Shown here: positions 53,598 through 62,432 of the stretch, piece after piece
How the letters are laid out: each line of letters starts with the position of its first letter
Position numbering within the stretch: position 1 is the first letter of the stretch
NCBI RefSeq assembly: GCF_022827545.1
Contig: NZ_CP094669.1
Span: forward strand, 2,880,001 to 2,944,000
Direction of reading: 5' to 3'
Length of the DNA stretch: 64,000 bases
From: Hymenobacter tibetensis
GTDB taxonomy: Bacteria > Bacteroidota > Bacteroidia > Cytophagales > Hymenobacteraceae
Program-made: the position numbers and the translations under genes
The notes under the pieces: model-generated
Seen by the model: only the letters and a program-made list of their open reading frames with translations
Databases searched by the model: none
What the model was told of the DNA's origin: nothing

Positions 53598-54170
53598 ATG
53601 AAACGTCTCCTCCCTTTTCTTTTCCTGGTTCACTGCGCTGCTTTCGCTCAAACACCCACGCCCCCAACGCCTGCCGACCCGCTAACCCCGCTGATCAAGG
53701 AGCGGGAGTTGATGGTGAAACAGTACGAGGAAGCCAATGCGCAGCGCAACAGCCTGTTCGGCAACAAGCCCAGCAAGAAGGACCTCGAGGAAGTGGTGGA
53801 CGCCCTGAAAGGCATCATCCGCAAAGACACTGAAATCGTGCGGGCCGTGCAAGCCGCTACCCTGCGCCGCACCGCCGACGTGCTAGCCGAGAACCAGCAG
53901 GTGAAGCAGGAAGCCACCGTAGCCCGCACCGACCAAACCAGCACCCGCCAACGCTTCTACGACCTGGAAAACCAGATTTCCAACTTACAACTCCGCGACA
54001 AACAGCGCCAAAAGAAGATGATAGAACTCCAAGCCGCCGCCGAAGAAGCTATAGAAGCTCGCACCAGTCGCGACATGCTAGCTGCCGGCCTGGCTGCATT
54101 GAGTCTGGGCTTGTTGGTTTACGTGATGAAACTGCGTGGCCAGAAACCGGCGGCGCGGCGGCGGAAGTAG
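53598..54170 (+). CDS. Exported coiled-coil protein with C-terminal membrane anchor
   Basis: From ATG 53598 this gives 190 residues. A signal peptide (MKRLLPFLFLVHCAAFAQ) and a short Pro-rich segment precede a long charged helix (about 30-160, coiled coil with QLRDKQRQKK-type heptads). A terminal membrane segment (LAAGLAALSLGLLVYVM) and a basic tail KPAARRRK complete it. It probably sits in the inner membrane with the coiled coil in the periplasm. It follows the RND exporter by 80 bases; a joint role is possible but unproven. Confidence 0.75.
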   Translation: MKRLLPFLFLVHCAAFAQTPTPPTPADPLTPLIKERELMVKQYEEANAQRNSLFGNKPSKKDLEEVVDALKGIIRKDTEIVRAVQAATLRRTADVLAENQQVKQEATVARTDQTSTRQRFYDLENQISNLQLRDKQRQKKMIELQAAAEEAIEARTSRDMLAAGLAALSLGLLVYVMKLRGQKPAARRRK

Positions 54171-54192
54171 TCGACCAGTATACATATGAGCC

Positions 54193-54291
54193 CGTCATGC
54201 CGAGGCGCAGCCGAAGCATCTCGCGTGCTGATGCTATAGTAGTAATCCGACGATACCGCGCGAGATGCTTCGACTGCGCCTCGGCACGACG
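54193..54291. repeat. REP-like palindrome
   Basis: Arms of 33 bases (54193-54225 and 54259-54291) pair with only two mismatches. The sequence begins CGTCATGCCGAGGCGCAGCC, and the centre is unrelated. Palindromes of this type occur between genes in many Hymenobacter genomes as far as I recall. It separates the coiled-coil gene from the zinc-ribbon gene and may also terminate transcription. Confidence 0.85.
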
Positions 54292-54338
54292 TTCAGCTTA
54301 GCTTCAGGCAAAGTAAAGAATCAACCCTTCTCTCCCCC

Positions 54339-54689
54339 ATGCTTGTTCCCGCCGCCGACTACCTAACCTATGCCGAGGCGGTGGCGCTTTACAACAACCT
54401 GCGGGAAATAGACATTATCGCCTTGGTGAAATCGGCTGGGCCGCCTACGTTTCCTTATGGGGAAGGTATGTATTACCAACTGTGGATTGAGGAAGCCGAG
54501 GCCGAGGCAGCACGGGAAACGGTGGAAGCCTTTGAGGCTGAGCGAGGTAGCCTGCGGGTGCTACGCTGCCCGAAGTGCAAGGCCCCCGACCCACTGCCTA
54601 GCCCTAGCCCGGCGTGGTGGAAACGGCTGTTTTACGCGGGTACCGTCCTGCACAAATGCCCGAACTGCGGCGCGGAATTTCCGGCCTGA
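54339..54689 (+). CDS. DUF2007-like protein with C-terminal zinc ribbon
   Basis: A 116-residue soluble protein. Residues 1-70 resemble the DUF2007 signal-transducing fold ('AVALYNNLREIDIIALVKSAG', 'YQLWIEEAEAEAARETVEAFEAE'). The C-terminus has a zinc ribbon with CPKC at 77-80 and CPNC at 107-110, separated by a short Pro-rich and aromatic linker. It is the first gene of the + strand run that leads into the SWIM/MoxR module, 56 bases before the next start. Membership in that module is positional. Confidence 0.72.
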   Translation: MLVPAADYLTYAEAVALYNNLREIDIIALVKSAGPPTFPYGEGMYYQLWIEEAEAEAARETVEAFEAERGSLRVLRCPKCKAPDPLPSPSPAWWKRLFYAGTVLHKCPNCGAEFPA

Positions 54690-54745
54690 ACCACTACTTT
54701 GCCGGGGTCTACCGCTCCGCTTCGGCGGGCATAACCCCTGCCTCC

Positions 54746-56122
54746 TTGACCTGGACCGAAGAACAGGCCCGCGCCCTGATAACCGACTCCGGCACCCTGA
54801 AACGGGGCCTCGAATTAGCCGGCCCCGCCAAATGGAGCAACCTGGGCCAAACCGCCACCGCCGCCTGGGGCGAGTGCAAAGGCAGCGGCTCCAAGCCCTA
54901 CCAAACCAGCATTGATCTCACCGAGCCCGCCTTTAAGTGCTCCTGTCCGAGCCGGGTGTTTCCGTGCAAGCACGGCGCTGGTTTGCTGCTGCTGCTAGTC
55001 CGCCAGCCGCAGCTTTTCGGTGGTACAGTTGCCCCTTCTTGGCTGGAAGAATGGCTGGAAAAGCGCCAGCAAACCCAGGAAAAGAAACCCGTCAAAGCCG
55101 CTCCTAAAGCCCCCGCACTCCAAGAAGCTCCGCTAGATTCGCTGGCCGCCCCGGACGCGGAAACCGCCACCGACGATACTGCCGGCGCTAAAGCTTCGCA
55201 GGCGCTACAAAAGCGCCTCACCCGCATGACGCAGGGCGCGGCGGAGCTGGAAGAATGGCTGCTCGACCTAGTACGCGCCGGTACGGCCGTGGCCAAAAGC
55301 CAGCCGCGCAGCTACTGGGAAACGCCCGCCGCCCGCCTCGTTGACAACCAGTTGCCGGGCTTAGCCAGTGTGGTGCGCGAGCTACCGGCCATCTGCCACA
55401 GCGGCCCCGACTGGCCCGACCAGCTATTAACCCGCCTTGGGGAACTGTACGTGTTGGTGCGCGCCTTCCAGCGCCTCGACCACCAGACACCGGAGGCCCG
55501 CGAGGAGATTTTGCAGCAAATCGGGGTCAACCTCAAGAAAGAAGACCTACTCGCTCGCCAGCCCACCGTCACGGATGAGTGGCAAGTGGTAGGCCTGCAC
55601 ACCGAAGAGGAAGACCGCCTGACCGTGCGCCGCGCCTGGCTGTGGGGCCGCCACACCGGCCGGTACGCACTGGTGCTGGAATACGCTTTCGGCAGCCAAC
55701 GCTTTGCTACTGCCTTGGTGCCCAACGCCGTGTACGCCGGCGAGTTGGTTTTCTACCCTGGCCTGTTGGAGCTGCGCGCTGTTCCGGTGGCCCTCACCGT
55801 GCTGAACCCCGCCCCGCCCGACCTCGACCCACCCGGCCAAAGCCCCGCGCAGCTCCTCGATGCTTACGCCGCCGCTCTGGCCCGGCATCCGTGGCTGCGG
55901 CAATGGCCGGCCACCCTGCACGACGTGCTGCCCACCTACCTCCCCACCGACGACGCATGGGTGCTGCACCACGCCACCGAGCCGGTGGCGCTGCCCCTGC
56001 GGCTGGCCCCGGAAGCTGGGTGGCAGTTGCTGGCGGCTAGCGGCGGACAGCCCATGCGCGTGTTTGGGGAGTGGAACGGCCGCACCTTACACCTGCTGAC
56101 CTACTTCGAGAGTGCGCAATAA
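54746..56122 (+). CDS. SWIM zinc-finger family protein
   Basis: A 458-residue cytosolic protein. The frame is open further upstream but overlaps the previous gene; the TTG at 54746 (L-T-W-T-E-E-Q) fits the usual family N-terminus ('T-x-EQ...ATPAKWS'-like). The SWIM motif CxCx6CxH is present (C65, C67, C74, H76, in 'FKCSCPSRVFPCKHGAGL'). A charged Ala/Pro linker and a large alpha/beta domain follow. SWIM fingers bind nucleic acid or protein. It is typically encoded beside DUF5691 and MoxR, as here. Confidence 0.88.
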   Translation: MTWTEEQARALITDSGTLKRGLELAGPAKWSNLGQTATAAWGECKGSGSKPYQTSIDLTEPAFKCSCPSRVFPCKHGAGLLLLLVRQPQLFGGTVAPSWLEEWLEKRQQTQEKKPVKAAPKAPALQEAPLDSLAAPDAETATDDTAGAKASQALQKRLTRMTQGAAELEEWLLDLVRAGTAVAKSQPRSYWETPAARLVDNQLPGLASVVRELPAICHSGPDWPDQLLTRLGELYVLVRAFQRLDHQTPEAREEILQQIGVNLKKEDLLARQPTVTDEWQVVGLHTEEEDRLTVRRAWLWGRHTGRYALVLEYAFGSQRFATALVPNAVYAGELVFYPGLLELRAVPVALTVLNPAPPDLDPPGQSPAQLLDAYAAALARHPWLRQWPATLHDVLPTYLPTDDAWVLHHATEPVALPLRLAPEAGWQLLAASGGQPMRVFGEWNGRTLHLLTYFESAQ

Positions 56123-56160
56123 AGCGGATACTATAACCCTCTGAAAGCCCGAGCCGCACA

Positions 56161-57798
56161 ATGTCTAGCTCTCCAACCACTTCCTTCCCGCAACCATTCT
56201 GGCCGCAGTTGCTCCGCGTGGCCCTGCTAGGTACGCGCCAAAGCGGGGAGCCCGTGCCCGCCGTATTCGACACCGCCACCAGCAGCCCCGAAGACCGTGA
56301 AAAGCAACTCCTGCTAGCCGCTGGTACGCTAGCCTTAATGCGGCGCGCCGGCTATCAGCCACCTGTGGCGGCCCCAACTCCTGCCCCAGCGCCCCCTGAC
56401 CCGGTGCCCCCTCTTGGCCCGTTAGGTAAAGCCTGTTTGCTCCGCATGCTGGAAGACGGGCAGCATACGGAGATGCTGCCCGAATATTTAGAGCAAGTAG
56501 CCGCCGCCGGGCGCCGGGTACCCGATACGCTTCTTCATCTGCTGCTGCACCATGCAGCCAGCTCGTCGGAAACGGCGGCCGTGCTGGCCCCAGTGGCTGG
56601 CACTCGGGGTCGGTGGCTGGCCGCTCTCAACCCCGCGTGGCACACGCTGCTAGCGGCTCCGTCTGCTTCCGACGTGCTCAACCTGGAGCCTTGGGAAACC
56701 GGCACCCTGCCCACGCGCCGCACCTGGCTGCGGGCTCGTTTAGAGCAGGACGCCGACGCGGCCCGCGCCTTGCTGCTAGCTACCCTGCCCACTGAGCCTG
56801 CCAAAGCCCAGGAAGCTTTCCTGGAAATCCTGGCCGATTGCCTGCACCCCGACACCGAACCCGTGCTGGAAACCCTACTTCGCGCTAGGGGCCAGGAAGT
56901 ACGCCGCCAAGCCGCCGCGCTGCTGGTACAGCTCCCTGGTGCGACGCTAGTAGAACGGCTGTGGGCGCGGGCCGCGCCACTGCTAACGGTGAAGCGCGGC
57001 TTGCTGGGCCTAGGCAAAATTACGTTGGAAGTTACGCTGCCTACCACTTGGGACAAAAGCTGGCTGGCTGATGGCATCGAGGAGAAAAACGACCAATACG
57101 CCTACTACTCAGGCACCGGCAACCGGGCTACTCCGCTAGGTCCGAGCGCCATCCGGCTGGGCAATATACTGGCCCTACTCCCCCCCAGCCGCTGGACTAC
57201 ACACCTAGACGTTTCAGCTGACGACTTGCTGGCTGCGGCCCTAGCTTCGGAGTGGGCGGTGCCGATGCTGCCGTGCTGGGCCACAAGCACCCTCCTGCAT
57301 CAGGATACCGACTTTGCGGCGGCTTTTCTGAAGCTGTGGCTGCACCAGCGCCCGACCCTGCAAAAAAACCACCTCGACCGCAACATCGATTGGGCGGCCC
57401 TCACCGAATTACTGCCCGCCGCTACCCGGCAACAGCTTCTGCTCAAGCCCATGCTGCTGCGCGTCCGGCGCCAGGAACCCCGCTGGACCGACGACCTGCT
57501 GCAGCTCCCTACGCCCTGGCCCCATGAGCTAACCACCGAAGTCCTGCAAAGCCTAAGCGCCAAGCTAACCAACTCGGCCACCCTCGAACGGTTCCACACC
57601 GACCTCTACCAGCTCAGCTACTTCATCAGCCAGCACCTCGCCCCCGCCATTGCTCCCGCCGACGCCACGTTGGTAGAAACCACCCTGCTCGCCCTACCCG
57701 AAGTACACAGTACCTTCCAGAACAGCATCCACACCATGCTCGAAACTCTCCGTTTCCGCGCCGAACTGGACGCTTCGCTAATAGAAGCTACAAGTTAA
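56161..57798 (+). CDS. DUF5691 family protein
   Basis: A 545-residue protein without signal or membrane segments. It is mostly helical and leucine-rich with HEAT-like pieces ('LLRMLEDGQHTEMLPEYLEQVAAAGRRVP', 'ETLLRARGQEVRRQAAALLVQL'). It opens with 'PQLLRVALLGTRQSGEPVP'. This matches DUF5691, known from gene neighbourhoods with SWIM proteins, MoxR ATPases and DUF5682. It probably acts as an adaptor or scaffold (inference). It is 38 bases after the SWIM gene. A palindromic repeat starts right at its stop codon. Confidence 0.85.
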   Translation: MSSSPTTSFPQPFWPQLLRVALLGTRQSGEPVPAVFDTATSSPEDREKQLLLAAGTLALMRRAGYQPPVAAPTPAPAPPDPVPPLGPLGKACLLRMLEDGQHTEMLPEYLEQVAAAGRRVPDTLLHLLLHHAASSSETAAVLAPVAGTRGRWLAALNPAWHTLLAAPSASDVLNLEPWETGTLPTRRTWLRARLEQDADAARALLLATLPTEPAKAQEAFLEILADCLHPDTEPVLETLLRARGQEVRRQAAALLVQLPGATLVERLWARAAPLLTVKRGLLGLGKITLEVTLPTTWDKSWLADGIEEKNDQYAYYSGTGNRATPLGPSAIRLGNILALLPPSRWTTHLDVSADDLLAAALASEWAVPMLPCWATSTLLHQDTDFAAAFLKLWLHQRPTLQKNHLDRNIDWAALTELLPAATRQQLLLKPMLLRVRRQEPRWTDDLLQLPTPWPHELTTEVLQSLSAKLTNSATLERFHTDLYQLSYFISQHLAPAIAPADATLVETTLLALPEVHSTFQNSIHTMLETLRFRAELDASLIEATS

Positions 57799-57933
57799 AA
57801 CTAGTTTCCCTCCTCAGATGAGGAGGGGTTAGGGGTGGTTGACCTACCGTTGAACGACAACTAGTTTTGGCTTCTAGTTCTAGCTGCTCAACCACCCCTA
57901 GCCCCTCCTCACCTGAGGAGGGAAACTAGTTTT
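57797..57933. repeat. Long palindromic repeat between DUF5691 and MoxR genes
   Basis: Arms at 57797-57842 and 57888-57933, 46 bases each, pair with two mismatches. The arm core is CTAGTTTCCCTCCTCAG followed by TGAGGAGGGG and a GGGGTGGTTGA end. It is the same family as the element inside the DUF5682 reading frame at 63330-63502. Confidence 0.9.
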
Positions 57934-57985
57934 CTAGCTTCAACTCTGTCACCCCTCATCTGTCACCTACCTCAACGTATCCTAT

Positions 57986-59083
57986 ATGTCCGCCACGCCA
58001 ACCGAAAACCTGCTCCGCCCACACGCCGAAGTGCTATATGCAGAAGAACTAGCCGCCCTGGCGGCAGTTGACGACCGGCCCAAACCCACCAACTGGAAAC
58101 TCTCGCCGTGGGCAGTGGTAACCTACTTATTGGGCGGCAAGCTCGATAACGGGTTTGAAATCGAGCCCAAGTACATTGGGCAGCGGCGGCTGATGGAAAT
58201 TGCGGTAGCCACCCTCGCCACCGATAGGGCCTTGCTGCTGCTTGGGGTGCCGGGCACGGCCAAAAGTTGGGTTTCCGAGCATCTGGTGGCAGCCATCAGT
58301 GGGCACTCCAACCTGCTGGTGCAAGGCACGGCGGGCACTTCCGAAGACGCTATCCGCTATTCCTGGAACTACGCCCGACTCATTGCCGAAGGTCCATCGT
58401 TGGGCGCGCTGGTGCCCTCGCCGCTGTTCAAGGGCATGCAGGAAGGCAGCCTCGTGCGCCTCGAAGAACTCACCCGCATCCCCTCCGACGTACAGGACAC
58501 GCTCATTACCATGCTCTCGGAAAAGGTGCTGCCCATCCCCGAACTCGCCACCGAGGTGCAAGCTGCGCGCGGTTTCAACGTCATTGCCACCGCCAACGAC
58601 CGGGACAAGGGCGTAAATGAACTGAGCAGTGCCCTGCGCCGCCGTTTCAACACCGTGGTACTCCCCCTCCCTACCGACCTGAGCGAGGAAGTGCGCATTG
58701 TACAAACCCGCGTCGCTAAGCAAGGCAAGGCGCTACAGTTGCCGGTAGAAGCGCCCGCCGTCGAGCAAATCAACCGCCTCGTCACCATCTTCCGGGAGCT
58801 ACGCAGCGGCGTGACCGAAAACGGCAAAACCAAGCTCAAAAGCCCAAGCGGCACCCTGAGCACCGGTGAAGCCATATCCGTGATGAACAGCGGCTTGGCC
58901 CTGGCCGCCTACTTCGGCGACGGTAGCCTCCGCGCCCACGACCTGGCCGCCGGCCTCACCGGCGCCGTAGTGAAAGACCCCGTACAGGACCGCACCGTCT
59001 GGCTGGAATACCTGGAAACAGTAGTAAAAGAGCGCGACGGCTGGAAGGATTTATACCGTGCCTGCCGGGAGGTAGTAGAGTAA
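57986..59083 (+). CDS. MoxR-type AAA+ ATPase
   Basis: A 365-residue ATPase. Walker A is GVPGTAKS (87-94). The Walker B position reads LVRLEE (156-161), with Glu instead of the first Asp as in this subgroup. Sensor 1 is ATAND (201-205) and arginine fingers lie around 218-220. MoxR proteins act as chaperones with VWA partners, remodelling or activating client complexes. Here it follows SWIM and DUF5691 genes and precedes an immunity-like gene array. Its TAA stop overlaps the next ATG (TAATG), coupling the next gene. Confidence 0.93.
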   Translation: MSATPTENLLRPHAEVLYAEELAALAAVDDRPKPTNWKLSPWAVVTYLLGGKLDNGFEIEPKYIGQRRLMEIAVATLATDRALLLLGVPGTAKSWVSEHLVAAISGHSNLLVQGTAGTSEDAIRYSWNYARLIAEGPSLGALVPSPLFKGMQEGSLVRLEELTRIPSDVQDTLITMLSEKVLPIPELATEVQAARGFNVIATANDRDKGVNELSSALRRRFNTVVLPLPTDLSEEVRIVQTRVAKQGKALQLPVEAPAVEQINRLVTIFRELRSGVTENGKTKLKSPSGTLSTGEAISVMNSGLALAAYFGDGSLRAHDLAAGLTGAVVKDPVQDRTVWLEYLETVVKERDGWKDLYRACREVVE

Positions 59084-59415
59084 TGGATAACGCTACTATC
59101 ATCGCCCGTTTACGCAGCTTAGGTTCATTGCCAGTCGATAGCACGCCGGCCATCGACGACTTTCCCTTGCAAGAATTTGATGAACTTGTGCAGCAACTTT
59201 CCGAGCCCCTAGAACCAAGCCACTCTCTAGTTTTAATTAATCTGGGGCCTCCGCGCGACACATCTGCCTGTGGTATAGAATGGTCATTGGTTCATGCTGC
59301 CGAGAACATATCCGCTGAAGCGTTGCGCAATATCTTGCACGATGCTGACGACACGGAGGTCAGAAGCCTTATTGAGATGAGGCTAATAAACTACTTGAAA
59401 AATAATACAGAATAG
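59083..59415 (+). CDS. Hypothetical protein coupled to MoxR
   Basis: A 110-residue soluble acidic protein with its ATG inside the MoxR stop (TAATG). It has 'LPLQEFDELVQQLSEPLEP'-like helices and a middle 'SLVLINLGPPRD', then 'GIEWSLVHAAENISAEALRNIL'. No family was recognised with confidence. Composition is more AT-rich than the ATPase gene. Its position at the head of an immunity-like array suggests a protective or regulatory role (inference). Confidence 0.65.
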   Translation: MDNATIIARLRSLGSLPVDSTPAIDDFPLQEFDELVQQLSEPLEPSHSLVLINLGPPRDTSACGIEWSLVHAAENISAEALRNILHDADDTEVRSLIEMRLINYLKNNTE

Positions 59416-59426
59416 TATTCTCTGGA

Positions 59427-59885
59427 TTGATGGATACTAACGAATCTAAAGCTTCTGAAACATCTCCAGAATCATACTGGACAGCCGTTGGCAATATCAT
59501 TCGCGAACGTCCTTATGGGCCAGGTGGTGCCGAAACTCGCAGCGGGACAAAGCATTTTACTCCAGGGGCTAAAGTCTATATTATCGATTGGTACGCCGGG
59601 ATGTGCCAACGCATAATAGTTGTTGGGCAGCACCGCAAATCCAAACGCTTCATAACGCTATCAATTGATGTTCGGTTAGTAGAAAATCTTCGTCCAAAGG
59701 TTTGCTACGACCCAATGGCAATTGCAAAATTCAAAGAGCATTACTCGCCGAAGCCACACTACAACGCGGGCAGTATAAATTCGCTGACGAAAGAATTTGC
59801 TGAGACAGTTTGCCAAGCTGTTCCCCATTGGCAGTTCAATTACAAAACCAAGCTTGAAGGCACTACTTCTGTTGATGAAGCATAA
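59427..59885 (+). CDS. Hypothetical protein, possible immunity-like family
   Basis: A 152-residue soluble protein, more AT-rich than the flanking genes. Residues 30-60 read 'GPGGAETRSGTKHFTPGAKVYIIDW', followed by 'IIVVGQHRKSKRFITLSI', a beta-rich core. I recall similar proteins of unknown function in Gram-negatives, often near toxin-immunity loci, but cannot name a family. It is 11 bases after the previous gene. Two start codons (ATGATG-like) are adjacent. Confidence 0.65.
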   Translation: MMDTNESKASETSPESYWTAVGNIIRERPYGPGGAETRSGTKHFTPGAKVYIIDWYAGMCQRIIVVGQHRKSKRFITLSIDVRLVENLRPKVCYDPMAIAKFKEHYSPKPHYNAGSINSLTKEFAETVCQAVPHWQFNYKTKLEGTTSVDEA

Positions 59886-59991
59886 TTCAGCCATTACCAA
59901 ACCTTTTTGTCCCGAGTTCAGAACTTTCTTAGCTCTCTGATGAAGAATTAGTAGTAAGGCCTGACACTATAAGCACCTTAATCTTCAGTTC

Positions 59992-60396
59992 ATGCTTGAC
60001 CTGACTACTCTATTCGATGAGTTTCAACATGAAACGCCTGCTACTAGTGAGCAGTTGTCAGCGTTGGCGGTGCAGTTACCGCAGCCGTTGCCGGAATCAT
60101 ACCGACAGTTTTTGCTGGCTTCCAACGGGGGGTGGGGTCGAAGCGGGACGCGGGAATTCGGCTTTTTCGGCACCGAAGAAATGGCAAGCTACTGGCGCGA
60201 CTATGAGTTTGGCGAATACATGCCCGGCGCGTTACCGTTCGCCCTGAATGGTGGTGGCACTTTCTATGTATTTGACGTGCGGAACGCGCTGGTGGCAAGT
60301 GAAAGTGCCGTTTTCACCTGCGATAGTGGTGCCAATACCTGGGATACAGCCACTTTACTAGCCGCTTCTTTTCAAGAAGCCTGTCAGGTCCAATAA
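59992..60396 (+). CDS. SMI1/KNR4 (SUKH) family protein
   Basis: A 134-residue soluble protein. The SUKH pattern is seen in 'ATSEQLSALAVQLPQPLPESYRQFLLASNGGWG' (small helix, P-x-x-Y, N-G) and 'FGFFGTEEMASYW'. It ends in short strands with 'ALNGGGTFYVFDV'. SUKH proteins are typical immunity proteins of polymorphic toxin and nuclease-toxin systems. No toxin is next to it. It opens the second part of the array at MoxR-DUF5682. Confidence 0.85.
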   Translation: MLDLTTLFDEFQHETPATSEQLSALAVQLPQPLPESYRQFLLASNGGWGRSGTREFGFFGTEEMASYWRDYEFGEYMPGALPFALNGGGTFYVFDVRNALVASESAVFTCDSGANTWDTATLLAASFQEACQVQ

Positions 60397-60406
60397 AGCC
60401 AAGCTT

Positions 60407-60985
60407 ATGCTTTTCACCGACCTACTCAGCCGTCTTGACGACCTGCTCCAACACCACCGGCCTGACTACTACGCCGCCCTCAACCCACCCGCCACGACTG
60501 CGGAAATAGCCGCCTTTGAAGCGGAAGTCGGGTTGCAGCTGCCGCCGGAGCTGCGCGCGTTGTACAGTTGGCACAACGGCCAGCACGGCGGGTGCTTCGA
60601 TACCCTGGAGGCCAACCACGAATGCGCCAGCCTGCGCGACATGGCCGATACCATGCGCATCAACCGGGAGCTGCTCGAAGCCGGCGACTTTGTGACGAAT
60701 TGGTGGCGGCCCGGCTGGCTACCGTTCCTCACCAACGGCAACGGCGACCAGGTGTGCCTCGACCTCGAAGGCACCTTCACCGGCCAGCCGGGGCAGCTAA
60801 TCGAGCACTGGCACGACTGGGAGCAGCGCGACGTCCTGTTTCCCGATCTGACCACCTGGCTGGCCGCCGTGGTGCAGGCCTACGAAACGGCCCTCACCGA
60901 AACCGCCGCCCTGACTGCCGAGCAGGTTTTCGACCTAGAGCTGGAAGCCCCGGCCGGCTTTCCCCTCGAATTTCAGGCGGGCTGA
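60407..60985 (+). CDS. SMI1/KNR4 (SUKH) family protein
   Basis: A 192-residue soluble protein. Clear SUKH features: 'PATTAEIAAFEAEVGLQLPPELRALYSWHNGQ' near residue 30, 'WLPFLTNGNGDQVCLDLEG' and 'GQLIEHWHDWEQRDVLFPDLTTWLAAVVQA'. It starts 11 bases after the previous SUKH gene, in the same direction, so they are surely in one transcript. The role is probably immunity or binding of a toxin-like partner (family knowledge). Confidence 0.92.
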   Translation: MLFTDLLSRLDDLLQHHRPDYYAALNPPATTAEIAAFEAEVGLQLPPELRALYSWHNGQHGGCFDTLEANHECASLRDMADTMRINRELLEAGDFVTNWWRPGWLPFLTNGNGDQVCLDLEGTFTGQPGQLIEHWHDWEQRDVLFPDLTTWLAAVVQAYETALTETAALTAEQVFDLELEAPAGFPLEFQAG

Positions 60986-61018
60986 TACGTCATATTCTTC
61001 CGCTACCCATAGCAATCT

Positions 61019-61729
61019 ATGGATTCGACCTTACGCGCTATTGAAGCGCATTTTCAGGTGCCTTTGCCTGCCCTCTACGTGCAGCTTTACCAAGACGGAA
61101 TGCTGGATTGGTTTCTGGATGGGGGCATTCCGAACCCCAACTGGTACCGCGACATTTATCCGCGGCTGCGGCAGCGCCCACCCGTGCTGCTCTACGCACC
61201 GGATTTCGAGCTAATTGCGCCGGAGCAAGTACTGGAACAAGACCTCATTTGCGAACCCTCGCCTGACCATCTGTTCATTCCGTTCGGCACAACCGGCGCA
61301 GGCGACTTGTACTGCTTTTACCCAACGCTAGCGGAAAACGGTCAGTACCCCGTCACGCTAACCTGGCACGACGAAGACAAAACCGAGGTTCTTGCCCCCA
61401 GCCTCGATGCCTTTATTTTCCGGGAAATGCTGGCCAAAGTCACAGCCATCGACGAATACTCCCTGGAAGGCTACTCCGACTTTGAAGCCCTGCGACAGGA
61501 TTTGTTGCTCGCCGCCGACTCCATCCGGCCCTACCTGAAGCCCGCCTGGAACAACATCCTGGACACCGTCTACCGCCTACCATTGCGCACCGAAACCGTG
61601 GTACTGCCCCGCACGCAATACACCATTCAGTGCCTGCTGACAGAGGCTGAACTACAGGAAATTCTAGCCAAGGAAATGCCTTTTACCTACGCCGGCCACA
61701 CCTTTTCCTGCCATCCAAAACAGCTATAG
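61019..61729 (+). CDS. SMI1/KNR4-like (SUKH) protein
   Basis: A 236-residue soluble protein. The N-terminal 130 residues look like a divergent SUKH domain ('LPALYVQLYQDGMLDWFLDGG', 'HLFIPFGTTGAGDLYCFYP', 'VTLTWHDEDKTEVLAPSLDAFIFREML'). The C-terminal 100 residues are an extra helical and strand segment. The gap to the previous gene is 33 bases. It has the same codon style as its neighbours, so this part of the array is not obviously foreign. Confidence 0.8.
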   Translation: MDSTLRAIEAHFQVPLPALYVQLYQDGMLDWFLDGGIPNPNWYRDIYPRLRQRPPVLLYAPDFELIAPEQVLEQDLICEPSPDHLFIPFGTTGAGDLYCFYPTLAENGQYPVTLTWHDEDKTEVLAPSLDAFIFREMLAKVTAIDEYSLEGYSDFEALRQDLLLAADSIRPYLKPAWNNILDTVYRLPLRTETVVLPRTQYTIQCLLTEAELQEILAKEMPFTYAGHTFSCHPKQL

Positions 61730-61782
61730 GCCAGGCTAATGCCTAGATTTTTAGTTGACGCATTCCACATATTTCCGCCAGT

Positions 61783-62415
61783 ATGCACCTTGATTCTCTG
61801 CCCCGTATCACGCAGTGGTTAGCCACCTACGCGCCGCGCATTTTGCACGAGTCGCTGAACCCTGGTGCTACCGACGAGCAGTTGGCGGCACTAGAAGTGG
61901 CGGTGGGCAAGCCCTTGCCGGACGATTATAAGACTCTGTATCAGTGGCATAATGGGTTGGATGAGGAGGCTGAGAATTGGGGCAGTCTGTTCTATGGCAT
62001 GAGTTTTTTGCCATTGGCTGAAGTGCTGGATGCTTACCTCTACCAAGCGCCTCAAACCCTAACTTCTCCCTTACTACAGGCGGCACCCACCCTGAAGAGC
62101 GCAGTAATGCAGAACCCATATTGGCTGCGGCTCGGCTTCGATGGCTCGCATGGCTGGCTGCTCGTTGATCTTGACCCAACGGAGACCGGTAGCTACGGGC
62201 AGGTGCTCTACGTGTACGAACTAGATGAAATCGGCTTTCGAGTGGCTGGCTCGGTAACGGAGCTTTTAGGCACTTTCGCCCACGACCTAGAACACGGCTT
62301 GTATACCCTCGACGAAGGAGCAGCCGAAGACGGCAACGAGTTTCTGGTGCCAGCTGCGCATATTGACCCCAGCAATTACCACCAGCCCGGCCGCTGGCAG
62401 CAAGCCCTTTCTTAA
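61783..62415 (+). CDS. SMI1/KNR4 (SUKH) family protein
   Basis: A 210-residue soluble protein with a canonical SUKH region: 'GATDEQLAALEVAVGKPLPDDYKTLYQWHNGLDEE' near residue 28, 'FYGMSFLPLAEVLDAY', and later 'WLLVDLDPTETGSYGQVLYV'. The family binds toxins or other partners. The gene is 54 bases after the previous one and 17 before the DUF6985-like gene. Confidence 0.92.
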   Translation: MHLDSLPRITQWLATYAPRILHESLNPGATDEQLAALEVAVGKPLPDDYKTLYQWHNGLDEEAENWGSLFYGMSFLPLAEVLDAYLYQAPQTLTSPLLQAAPTLKSAVMQNPYWLRLGFDGSHGWLLVDLDPTETGSYGQVLYVYELDEIGFRVAGSVTELLGTFAHDLEHGLYTLDEGAAEDGNEFLVPAAHIDPSNYHQPGRWQQALS

Positions 62416-62432
62416 ACCACGTAACCTTCGCT

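Noticed and set aside
57797..57933. CRISPR-like repeat
   Set aside because: It is one long palindrome, not evenly spaced direct repeats with unique spacers.
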